From positions 1 through 64,000 of the forward strand of contig NZ_DS483477.1 of assembly GCF_000154285.1 (NCBI RefSeq): a stretch of 64,000 bases of DNA, in the 5' to 3' direction. This document shows, one piece after another, positions 41,112 to 49,152 of this stretch. Numbering within the stretch: the first letter of the stretch is position 1; each line of letters opens with the position of its first letter. The DNA comes from Amedibacillus dolichus DSM 3991 (lineage in GTDB: Bacteria; Bacillota_I; Bacilli_A; Erysipelotrichales; Erysipelotrichaceae). The position numbers and the translations under genes were made by a program. The notes beneath the pieces are model-generated. The model saw only the letters and a list, made by a program, of their open reading frames with translations, did no database searches and was not told the DNA's origin.

Positions 41112-42047
41112 ATGGAAAATAAAATCTCTGTTGTGATAACTTCGTATAATAGATATGAATATTTGACTCAAGCCATTCATTCAGTGGTAATGCAGGATTA
41201 TTCGAATAAAGAGATTATTGTTGTGGACGATTGTTCTGACGATTTAAATTATGATGAGTTTAAAATGCGAGATGATATAATTTATATACGTAATGAAGCC
41301 AATAGCGGTGCATCTATGAGCAGAAAAAACGGATATAGAGTGGCAACTGGTGAATACATCATTTTTATGGACGATGATGACTATTATACAAATTCTGATT
41401 TTTTAAAAAAAGCTATGAACGGCTTTTTAAATAATACAGATATTAGCTTTGTCAGTGGTAATGTTAATGTATATGACCAACAGTCTGAACAGGTGTTGCC
41501 TGCCAATAAACTTCCGTTTTATGGGAATGTGGATCGCGAAGAGTATTTAAAAGGATTTCAAACTAAATACATTAAACCTTATTCTACCTTTTCCACTGTA
41601 TTTTCCATGAAGGTTATTGATAAAATTATTGAGATGCCAATGTTTAATGATTCTTCCATTTATTTAGGAGCTCTATTATATGGAAAACCGTATTTTATTG
41701 AAGATATTATCGGAAATTACAGAGTACATAAAAGCAATATGACCAAGGCACTAAATGTGGAATTTATTTTGCAAAATTTGAAACAAAAAAAAGATATAAA
41801 AGATGCGATGTTATCACAAGTGTCTTTTGATTTAGAAAAATGGTTTTATCAACAAGTAAAATTGACTGTAGATTATTATTTACGAGAAACTAGGCCACAA
41901 TTAAAATCAGCTGTTGCGGTTTTGAAGTGGGGATTACAGAATATGAAAAAAAATCGATTACATTTTTTCTTAGATTGGTTGTATGATTTAGTTTATAGCT
42001 ATCGTGCTACGAGAAAATGTAGAGAGGAAAATAAGTATGAAGCGTAG
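41112..42047 (+). CDS. GT2-family glycosyltransferase
   Basis: The 311-residue enzyme has KISVVITSYNRYEYLTQAIH, IIVVDDCSDD, NSGASMSRKNGYRVATG and FMDDDDYYTN. The catalytic-region EDIIGNYRVHKSNMTKAL is present. The C-terminal region is basic and amphipathic. Its end overlaps the flippase gene by 11 bp. Confidence 0.88.
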   Translation: MENKISVVITSYNRYEYLTQAIHSVVMQDYSNKEIIVVDDCSDDLNYDEFKMRDDIIYIRNEANSGASMSRKNGYRVATGEYIIFMDDDDYYTNSDFLKKAMNGFLNNTDISFVSGNVNVYDQQSEQVLPANKLPFYGNVDREEYLKGFQTKYIKPYSTFSTVFSMKVIDKIIEMPMFNDSSIYLGALLYGKPYFIEDIIGNYRVHKSNMTKALNVEFILQNLKQKKDIKDAMLSQVSFDLEKWFYQQVKLTVDYYLRETRPQLKSAVAVLKWGLQNMKKNRLHFFLDWLYDLVYSYRATRKCREENKYEA

Positions 42048-43536
42048 GCAAGTTTTTTCTAATATATTATCCGGGTTTTTAGGTCAAGTCATTACATTAT
42101 TATTAGGTATTATCCTACCTAGACTTTTTATTATGACGTTCGGGTCAGAAATAAATGGGCTTCTTTCTTCTGTGAATCAAGTTTATGTATATATTGGTTT
42201 ATTAGAAGCAGGGGTAGGTACTGCAACACTTCAGGCATTGTATAAACCGATTGCTTCTCAAGAAAAAGATAGCATCAATTCCATATTATCGGCAACTAAG
42301 ATGTATTATTATAAAACGGGCTTTTTTTATGGTTTAGCAGTGCTTTTGTTTGCAATTTTATATCCTATATTTGTTTCTAATGAAATCGGATTTACAACAA
42401 TATTTTTGGTAATATTGTTTAGCGGTTTAGGAAATGTTATTATTTATTTTTTCCATGGAAAATATAAAATTTTATTAAATGCAGACGGGAGAGGATATAT
42501 AGTTACTAATATTGCGACGATATCTACAATTATTACCAGTATTTTAAAAATTATTTTGATTTTTAAGGGGTTTGATGTAGTCGCTATTCAGTTCTCGTTT
42601 TTCATAGTAACATTATTACAAGTTGTATTTTTTCAAGTATATATAAATAAGAGATATCAATGGTTGGATTTAAATGTTGAACCTAATTTCCAAGCCATAT
42701 CTCAAAAAAATTCAGTTTTAATACATCAATTATCATATTTAATATTTTCAAATACCGATATTATTATTTTAACTTTATTTTGTGATTTAAGAATAGTAAG
42801 TATCTATACTATATATAATCTTGTTTTTTCATCAATTTCTAATATTCTTGCTTCAATCAATGGAAGCATTGTATATGTATTAGGTCAAGAATATGCGAAA
42901 AATTTGAAAAATTTTATGAAATATGTTAATTGTTATGAATTATATTATACAGTACTGAATTTTATATGTTATACAATGGCGTTAATATTTGCTATACCAT
43001 TTCTCAAACTATATACTAATGGTTTCAACGATCCGCAGTATGTAGATGTAATTTTAGTAATATTGTTTGTTGCGTTAAATGTTTTAGTTGCATCACGCAC
43101 AGCAATGTCGAATATCATAAATATTACCGGACATTTTAAAGAAACGCAGAATAGAGCTATTTTTGAATCTGTTATTAATTTGACAGTATCTTTAATCGGA
43201 GTACATTTTTTTGGGATTTACGGGGTCTTGCTTGGAACAATCATTGCCTTATTGTATCGTACAAATGATATAATTCTTTATAGTAACCATAAAATATTAA
43301 ATAGATCTGCTTTTCATACATATAAAATTATAATCGTAAATGTTGCTTTAATGATCTTAATATATGTTGGTTTCCAAAATATGGTTCTTCCATTTCTTTT
43401 GTTGGATACATATACTGAATTATTTGCTTCAGCTGCGTTATGTGCTATTATTATAGGTTTAATTTATATCGTCATTAATTCTTTATTAGATAGGGATTCT
43501 TTTAGATTTGTTTTGAGCTTAGTTGTAAAAAAATAG
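42037..43536 (+). CDS. Wzx-type lipid-linked oligosaccharide flippase, first
   Basis: The 499-residue polytopic protein of the MOP/polysaccharide transport group has about 14 hydrophobic segments. It begins VFSNILSGFLGQVITLLLGI, continues GLLSSVNQVYVYIGLLEAGV and later has ILASINGSIVYVLGQEYAKN. It would move undecaprenyl-linked repeat units across the membrane. AGAGAGGA before 42037 sets the start, overlapping the previous gene. Remarkably a second, different flippase gene follows 49 bp later. Confidence 0.88.
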   Translation: MKRRQVFSNILSGFLGQVITLLLGIILPRLFIMTFGSEINGLLSSVNQVYVYIGLLEAGVGTATLQALYKPIASQEKDSINSILSATKMYYYKTGFFYGLAVLLFAILYPIFVSNEIGFTTIFLVILFSGLGNVIIYFFHGKYKILLNADGRGYIVTNIATISTIITSILKIILIFKGFDVVAIQFSFFIVTLLQVVFFQVYINKRYQWLDLNVEPNFQAISQKNSVLIHQLSYLIFSNTDIIILTLFCDLRIVSIYTIYNLVFSSISNILASINGSIVYVLGQEYAKNLKNFMKYVNCYELYYTVLNFICYTMALIFAIPFLKLYTNGFNDPQYVDVILVILFVALNVLVASRTAMSNIINITGHFKETQNRAIFESVINLTVSLIGVHFFGIYGVLLGTIIALLYRTNDIILYSNHKILNRSAFHTYKIIIVNVALMILIYVGFQNMVLPFLLLDTYTELFASAALCAIIIGLIYIVINSLLDRDSFRFVLSLVVKK

Positions 43537-43585
43537 TGAGTTTAATGAAATGTAGTAAATAATAATTATAGAAAGGGGATAGAAA

Positions 43586-44995
43586 ATGAGTATTTCTAAA
43601 TCTTTGTTTCAATCATCGGTAATTTATTTTATCGGGCAAATTTTATCTAAAATCATTTCCTTTCTCTTACTTCCGCTTTATACCAACTATATCAATACAT
43701 CGGATTTTGGCTATTATGATTTTACTGTTTCTATATTAGGTGTTATTGTACCGGTTATATTCTTGGAAATATGGACAGGAACCCTTAGATTTGGTGTGGA
43801 AAAACAAGATGAGTGTGGAAAGTCTAAGGTAATCAATAACACAATGATACTTGGAATGGGATCACTCGTTCTTTATAGCATCATATATGTTGTTTTTATG
43901 TCATTGTTTCCATTTGAATTACCACTATGGATCTATTTATATAGCTTTTTTTGGGTCATTCAATTATTTTTGCTGAGTGTTGCAAGAGTTTATGGGAAAA
44001 ATGTATTGTATGCAAGCAGTGGAGTAATTTCAGTATTCTTTAATGCAGCGGTAACGATTCTTGTCGTAATGCTAACAAATGGTTCCATTATTTCCTTATA
44101 TTTAGGAATGATTGTGTCTATGATCGTACAAATAATAATTTTGAATCATAGTTTTCATATTTTCTCAAAATTTCGTTTCTCCGATTTTGATAAGGATTTA
44201 TGTAAAGAACTTATACGATTTTCATTACCTTTAAGCTTCAACTCAATTATGTTTTGGATGTTGGAGGGGTTTAATAAATATGTTATAAAAATATATTTGG
44301 GACTTTCCAGTGTAGGAATCTATGCGGTTGCCAATCGTTTATCCTATATTTTAACATTGATAATCAGCGTATTCAGCTTATCTTGGCAAGAAACAATCTT
44401 TAAAATCAGTGATAAAGAAACTAAAGAAGCTGTCTATAACCAAGGCTTCCACATGCTGTTTAAAGTTATGGGGGCAGGATTGGTCGTTTTATTACCGGCA
44501 ATCGCCATTATGTTTCCATATATAATAGGGAATGATTATGCACAAGCTAGAAATCTGATACCTTGGCTATTATTATCGGTTTATGCCAATGCAATGGTAA
44601 ATTTATTATCTTCTTGTTTCGCAGCAGAGAAAAATACCAAAGATGCAATGATTGCAAGAACGATATCCTGTATTATCAATGTAGTCGTTCTTTTCTCCTT
44701 TATTGACTGTATCGGTCTTTATGCGTCTCCGATTGCTTTGTTTTTAGCAAATTCTATCGGTATGATCGTTTTGCTAATGTTGATTAAAAAGCATGTGCGT
44801 ATTACGTTATTACCTTCACAAGTCATGGTGTTTATAACGATGTTTATTATTTCATATTTTGTGTATACAAATTGCAGCACTTTTGTAAATCTAGGTTGGT
44901 TATTATTTTCAGCAATTATTTATTGTATTTATTTAAAGGATTTTATTATTTCTGTTTTGAAGCTTGCTAAAGATATGGTATTTCGAAAAAGGTGA
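43586..44995 (+). CDS. Wzx-type flippase, second
   Basis: The 469-residue protein with about 12-14 membrane segments begins SLFQSSVIYFIGQILSKIIS and has FLLLPLYTNYINTSDFGYYD, the classic start of Wzx/RfbX proteins, and SLSWQETIFKIS further on. It is only distantly similar to the flippase upstream, so it is not a tandem duplication. Two flippases may serve two repeat units, or one may be a leftover of a merged locus. Confidence 0.9.
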   Translation: MSISKSLFQSSVIYFIGQILSKIISFLLLPLYTNYINTSDFGYYDFTVSILGVIVPVIFLEIWTGTLRFGVEKQDECGKSKVINNTMILGMGSLVLYSIIYVVFMSLFPFELPLWIYLYSFFWVIQLFLLSVARVYGKNVLYASSGVISVFFNAAVTILVVMLTNGSIISLYLGMIVSMIVQIIILNHSFHIFSKFRFSDFDKDLCKELIRFSLPLSFNSIMFWMLEGFNKYVIKIYLGLSSVGIYAVANRLSYILTLIISVFSLSWQETIFKISDKETKEAVYNQGFHMLFKVMGAGLVVLLPAIAIMFPYIIGNDYAQARNLIPWLLLSVYANAMVNLLSSCFAAEKNTKDAMIARTISCIINVVVLFSFIDCIGLYASPIALFLANSIGMIVLLMLIKKHVRITLLPSQVMVFITMFIISYFVYTNCSTFVNLGWLLFSAIIYCIYLKDFIISVLKLAKDMVFRKR

Positions 44996-45005
44996 GGTGA
45001 TAAGT

Positions 45006-46394
45006 ATGAAAAAAGTCAAATTTATTTGTGAGCAATATGTTGATATGCTTGGAATTCTTATTGCAGTATTAACTGTTTTTAGTAGCTTTTTCATTACCGG
45101 TCTATTTGGAATGGGAAAGTATGGAACACTGATTAACTATACATTATGTGGTCTGTTTTTCGTTTATATAGGTATGCTGTTGATTATAAGAAAAAAAAAT
45201 TCGTGTTTTTATAAATCAGTTGAATTCTATATTTGCTTGTTTCTTTTCTTTTATCTTTTAACAATTGGGTTAAATACAGGAAAAATACAGAATTTAAAGA
45301 TCTTTATTTTAACTGCCATTCAATGGGGGATCCTGTTCCATTATATGAAAGCAAAGAGAATTACTATGGAAAAAATTTTATATTGTTTAAACATAATAAT
45401 TTTTATAGTAACTTTCATTGGTATTGTATATTGTTTTTTATTCAATCACCCGGTTTCAAATTTTGCGGAAAGACATTGCGGATTCTATGAGAATCCTAAT
45501 ACGGGGGCTATTATTTGTGCAATTAGTATCGCTATTTCCATGATGTTTCTAAGTTTTAAAAACATTTGGAATCGTGTTTTTTTGATAATCAACATTGTTT
45601 TCCAACTAATGATGATACGTTTGTGTTTATCAAGAGCCGGAGTTATTATGCTAATAGCCTTTTTGATTTTATATGCGCTGATAGTAGCTTGTTATCACAA
45701 GAAAAAAGCAATAACAGCTATACGTAATTTGATAGTAGTTGCAGTTGTGTTTTTGTTTATTTACAATGTAGTATCCCCTAAACTTTATCACTTAAGAGAT
45801 TTGATTTTGTATCAGCCAAGTGCGGTATTAAATGTCTTGCAAAAAGAAGAAACCGCTGGAAGCAACGTAAGCAAAAGAGATGAAAAGAAGGCAACTGACA
45901 GTGATAATCATCGAATGAACTTATTGATTTCGGGAAGTAAAGCATTTCTTCACAATCCGATTATCGGAGTAGGGCAAGCGAATTTACCGAAGGCAGTAAA
46001 TGAGCAAATGTTGTTACAGGATTTAGAAACCGGAGGAGTGCATAATGCCTATTTGCAGATGTTGATTTCTAACGGTACGATAGGATTTGTTTCTTATGCT
46101 GCTATTTATGTAGTATTGTTGATTTTGTTTATCAAAAAACGTAAAACTATTACATTAGCAATGATTCAAGATAAAAATTATAACTATTTCTGTGGTTTTA
46201 CAGCATTAACATTAAGTTTATTTGTATATGGATTATTAGAATCGGTAATCGTTTTAAGTAGTTCGTTCCCGGCAGTTATCATGGCAATTTCCGCTGGTGG
46301 CGTAGCTTCTTTTATAGAAGGAAATGAAAGTGTAGGAAAGGAATTGTCAACAAATGGAAAAGAAACTGTTGAGTATCATCATACCTGTATATAA
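45006..46394 (+). CDS. Wzy/O-antigen ligase-type polymerase
   Basis: The 462-residue protein with about 11 membrane helices has NPNTGAIICAISIAISM, LCLSRAGVIMLIAF, the outer-loop NHRMNLLISGSKAFLHNPII and GVHNAYLQMLISNGTIGFVS, matching the Wzy_C fold. It is the second polymerase of the locus besides the fusion at 35516. The ATG at 45006 follows GAGGTGATAAG; the frame is open from 44964. The 3' end overlaps the next gene by 41 bp, a long overlap for the locus. Confidence 0.85.
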   Translation: MKKVKFICEQYVDMLGILIAVLTVFSSFFITGLFGMGKYGTLINYTLCGLFFVYIGMLLIIRKKNSCFYKSVEFYICLFLFFYLLTIGLNTGKIQNLKIFILTAIQWGILFHYMKAKRITMEKILYCLNIIIFIVTFIGIVYCFLFNHPVSNFAERHCGFYENPNTGAIICAISIAISMMFLSFKNIWNRVFLIINIVFQLMMIRLCLSRAGVIMLIAFLILYALIVACYHKKKAITAIRNLIVVAVVFLFIYNVVSPKLYHLRDLILYQPSAVLNVLQKEETAGSNVSKRDEKKATDSDNHRMNLLISGSKAFLHNPIIGVGQANLPKAVNEQMLLQDLETGGVHNAYLQMLISNGTIGFVSYAAIYVVLLILFIKKRKTITLAMIQDKNYNYFCGFTALTLSLFVYGLLESVIVLSSSFPAVIMAISAGGVASFIEGNESVGKELSTNGKETVEYHHTCI

Positions 46395-47376
46395 TAATCA
46401 AGATCAGATAAAAAATTTAATTGATGAAATTTTGAGCATGGAGTTACGAGAACAGTTGGAAATATTGTGTGTAGATGATGGATCCGAAGATCAAAGTCTG
46501 CAAGTATTACAAAGTATCAATGATAAAAACTGTTTGGTTTTGACACAGCCGCATGCAGGTGTAAGCTATGCGAGAAATTTAGCTTTAGACAAAGCAACCG
46601 GAGAATATATTACTTTTTTTGATGCTGATGATAATATTGATACAAATAAATTCATGACTGTTTTAAATAAAATAAAGATAGAAAAGCCGGATTTATCAAT
46701 CTTCGGAATATATGATCGATTTATTTACAGCAGTGAGAAAATTCAATTACATCGGAATTATGTTGAAAATAAAAGGTACAGTGCAGATGAGTTTTTTCAA
46801 AATTTCGGGAATTTATTAAATAAGCATATCATGTACTCACCATGCAATAAGATATATAAGCGCAGTATTATCGAACGGTATCAGATACGTTTTAATGTAG
46901 AATGTGCAATCGGTGAGGATATGCTATTTAATCTTGATTATTTACAACATGTTTGTAACGTCAGAATGTTTGAGGAATTCGTTTACTTGTATAATCACGA
47001 TATGATGAAAATATCAAGTAGTTCAAGAAAATATCATGAAAACGAGTTTTCAATTTTAATGAAAATTATAGAGAAAATAAAGCTTCTTTTAGAAAATAAA
47101 AAAGTATATTTTAAAAATGAAAAAGAGATTCATGAATTTTTAGTTCGAAAAATTTCCTATTCTATAAATAATTTATTTTTCAAAGGATCGCATTTAACAA
47201 AGGAAGAAAGACTATATTTTATAGATAATCTTTACAACAATGCGTTAGTTAAAGAAGCAATAGATGATCCAAGAGTAAAAATGATTGAATTTGATCAGAA
47301 AGTGTTACATTTTCTTCATAAAAGAAGATGGAAAAGATGTATCTTGTATCTATATCAATTGAAAAATAAAAGATAA
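46354..47376 (+). CDS. GT2-family glycosyltransferase
   Basis: The 340-residue enzyme starts MEKKLLSIIIPVYNNQDQIK, with ILCVDDGSEDQSLQVL, GVSYARNLALDKATGEY and FFDADDNIDT. AIGEDMLFNLDYL gives the ED pair. It is the last gene of the polysaccharide locus, followed by a terminator-like hairpin and a transposon relic. GGAAAGGAATTG before the ATG is the likely ribosome site, inside the polymerase gene. Confidence 0.88.
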   Translation: MEKKLLSIIIPVYNNQDQIKNLIDEILSMELREQLEILCVDDGSEDQSLQVLQSINDKNCLVLTQPHAGVSYARNLALDKATGEYITFFDADDNIDTNKFMTVLNKIKIEKPDLSIFGIYDRFIYSSEKIQLHRNYVENKRYSADEFFQNFGNLLNKHIMYSPCNKIYKRSIIERYQIRFNVECAIGEDMLFNLDYLQHVCNVRMFEEFVYLYNHDMMKISSSSRKYHENEFSILMKIIEKIKLLLENKKVYFKNEKEIHEFLVRKISYSINNLFFKGSHLTKEERLYFIDNLYNNALVKEAIDDPRVKMIEFDQKVLHFLHKRRWKRCILYLYQLKNKR

Positions 47377-47401
47377 AAATAGGATAGTTCTATAATAAAA
47401 G

Positions 47402-47452
47402 AAAAAAGCTAGTGTGATATGTTAATTAAAATGTATAAATGCTAGTTTTTTT
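47402..47452 (+). terminator. Terminator at the end of the polysaccharide locus
   Basis: AAAAAAGCTAG (47402-47412) pairs with CTAGTTTTTTT (47442-47452), one G-T, with a long AT-rich loop. Confidence 0.55.
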
Positions 47453-47658
47453 ATTGGTTATTTGTATCTGTACAATAATCAGAGGATTGAATCAAGTTAG
47501 ATATTGGTTCATAATTATTGGTATTAGTAAATTTAATAGTATTTTGAATGGCTCAGTTTACGATTGATAGTGATTAGAGTATGAAAAAGTCTATCTCTTA
47601 CTGTATGCTCTTTGTATATATAGATGCCACGATAAAAAATCTTTATAGTATTCCTAAT

Positions 47659-47827
47659 TTATTCTAGGCGTATTCTTAAATATTTATATGGATCCAATCC
47701 GTTTACTTTCGCTGTTTCTATGATATTGTAAACTACTGCACACTCTTGCTCCTTTGGAACTTTCGGATATCAGCCAATTCTTTCGTTTAATCGTAAATAG
47801 GCGAATACTGTTTTCTATCAAATTATT
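47659..47827 (-). pseudogene. 3' remnant of an IS66 TnpC transposase
   Basis: On the minus strand the frame reads NNLIENSIRLFTIKRKNWL and SESSKGA, then after a one-base loss continues ECAVVYNIIETAKVNGL and DPYKYLRIRLE before the stop at 47659. This is the C-terminus of the IS66 transposase. No 5' part is seen. The surrounding 620 bp (47377-48002) hold nothing else I can identify. Confidence 0.75.
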
Positions 47828-48002
47828 ATTCTTTTATAACTATAACATTTCTATTTTCATTTGTTCTTTTTTCGTTTATAATACTATATGCCAAACAAGC
47901 GGAAAATGTTGGAAAGTGATCACAACACTTATTCATCGCAAGTAGCTTGACGGCAACCTTTGTTAGACATCGTATCATTAGGAACGATAGTAGGAGGAGA
48001 AT

Positions 48003-48626
48003 ATGAAAACAAAGAAAACGCAGTACATGGCCTTTATGGCACTTTTTTTAGCAATTCAAATTTTGCTGGTTGTTACCCCACTGGGCTATTTACCCCTTGG
48101 TCCAATAGACGCAACGACCATGCACATTCCTGTAATTGTCGCAGCCATTGTATTCGGACGTAAAGCCGGAGCACAGCTTGGACTTGTATTCGGAATTACT
48201 AGTGTATTAAATGCAACCTTTCGCCCGAATATCACATCGTTTGTCTTTTCGCCCTTTGTAACGGTGGCAGGAATTAGCGGTAATTGGACAAGTTTGCTAA
48301 TAGCTATTGTACCACGTATCTTATTAGGCTATTTTTCCGGAGTATTATTTGAAGTACTAAAAAAGCACAAGGTCAATGAACAGCTTTGCATCATTACAGC
48401 ATCACTTGCAGGAGCAATAACCAATACCGTTTTGGTACTAGGAGGTATATATTTCTTTTTCGGCGAAGCCTACGCAAAGGCAGTACATGTGGCTTATGAA
48501 GTATTATCAGCGGTTTTGTTGGGTGTTGTTACAACCAATGGAATTGCAGAAGCTGTTTTAGGCGCAATAGCCTGTTTGCTGATCGTGAAAGCTTTAGCAC
48601 CGTTTATGAAAAAATATCAAAAATAA
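48003..48626 (+). CDS. ECF transporter S component
   Basis: The 207-residue integral membrane protein with about six helices starts KTKKTQYMAFMALFLAIQIL and carries LGYLPLGPIDATTMHIPVIV. This is the pattern of PF12822 S components that bind a vitamin and associate with the shared EcfAAT module. The conserved AGISGNW and a short basic end are present. Substrate cannot be told; pantothenate is possible, since family members with the TTMHIP segment include PanT and coaX/coaBC lie in the window, but they are 14 kb away. AGGAGG precedes the ATG. A terminator follows directly, so it is monocistronic. Confidence 0.82.
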   Translation: MKTKKTQYMAFMALFLAIQILLVVTPLGYLPLGPIDATTMHIPVIVAAIVFGRKAGAQLGLVFGITSVLNATFRPNITSFVFSPFVTVAGISGNWTSLLIAIVPRILLGYFSGVLFEVLKKHKVNEQLCIITASLAGAITNTVLVLGGIYFFFGEAYAKAVHVAYEVLSAVLLGVVTTNGIAEAVLGAIACLLIVKALAPFMKKYQK

Positions 48627-48648
48627 AGCTCGCTAAATGCGAGTTTTT
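48627..48648 (+). terminator. Intrinsic terminator of the ECF gene
   Basis: CTCGC (48629-48633), loop TAAAT, GCGAG (48639-48643), TTTTT. Confidence 0.7.
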
Positions 48649-48746
48649 ATTTAATTAAAGCAATTATTCACTGGTTCACTGATAAAGCAATCAAAAATGC
48701 GAAAGGAAAAGAATACAAAAGTAAATCCATGCACATTTTTCTTAGC

Positions 48747-49025
48747 TTAATGATGATTTTGTAAGCATTGAGGTGGTTGTGTGCGGGCATTGCCATGATT
48801 GATTGCTTTGATGCCTTGAAAATGCCGCTCCTTTGGATTCTGTTGAAGAATATCGTAAATAGCAGATAAACGCTTATGACCATCAATACAATGATATCCC
48901 TCTTGATCATGAAGGACACGAATCGGAAAACTCAAGCCGATACGTAATAAGCTTTGATACAACGCTTGACTATACTCTGTATAAGTAAATTGAATTTCCT
49001 GAAGCGACAGTGCTTCGACTCGCAT
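48747..49025 (-). CDS. ParB/sulfiredoxin-fold mini-protein
   Basis: The 92-residue protein reads VEALSLQEIQFTYTEYSQAL, then LLRIGLSFPIRVLHDQEG and YHCIDGHKRLSAIYDIL, a ParB N-terminal nuclease-like (Srx/ParB) domain with the DGHKR element near residue 50. No HTH or dimerization domain follows, only a basic His/Gln-rich tail, so it is much smaller than partition ParB. GAGGTGAT precedes the ATG. It is divergent from the ABC-type gene. Function is unknown; the fold is used by CTP-binding switches and small enzymes. Confidence 0.65.
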   Translation of the reverse strand: MRVEALSLQEIQFTYTEYSQALYQSLLRIGLSFPIRVLHDQEGYHCIDGHKRLSAIYDILQQNPKERHFQGIKAINHGNARTQPPQCLQNHH

Positions 49026-49106
49026 AAAATCACCTCTTCTATGTAGCTATCATATCATAATCATACCTTTATTTCTAACATATTTCTTACATCAATTATG
49101 AATTTA

Positions 49107-49134
49107 TTGACAATTTTGTTCACTATGATACCCT
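49107..49134 (+). promoter_or_regulatory. Candidate promoter of the ABC/FtsX-like gene
   Basis: A perfect TTGACA (49107-49112), 16 bp, then a weak TACCCT (49129-49134), 18 bp before the GTG start. Confidence 0.45.
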
Positions 49135-49152
49135 AAATATGAGGTGTTGCAC

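Noticed and set aside
47754-47945. Plus-strand ORF after the polysaccharide locus
   Set aside because: It is the complement of the IS66 tnpC relic; no ribosome site.
48668-48919. Reverse-strand ORF of 83 codons
   Set aside because: Overlaps the ParB-like gene in another frame; that gene has a clear ribosome site and recognisable domain, this one has neither.
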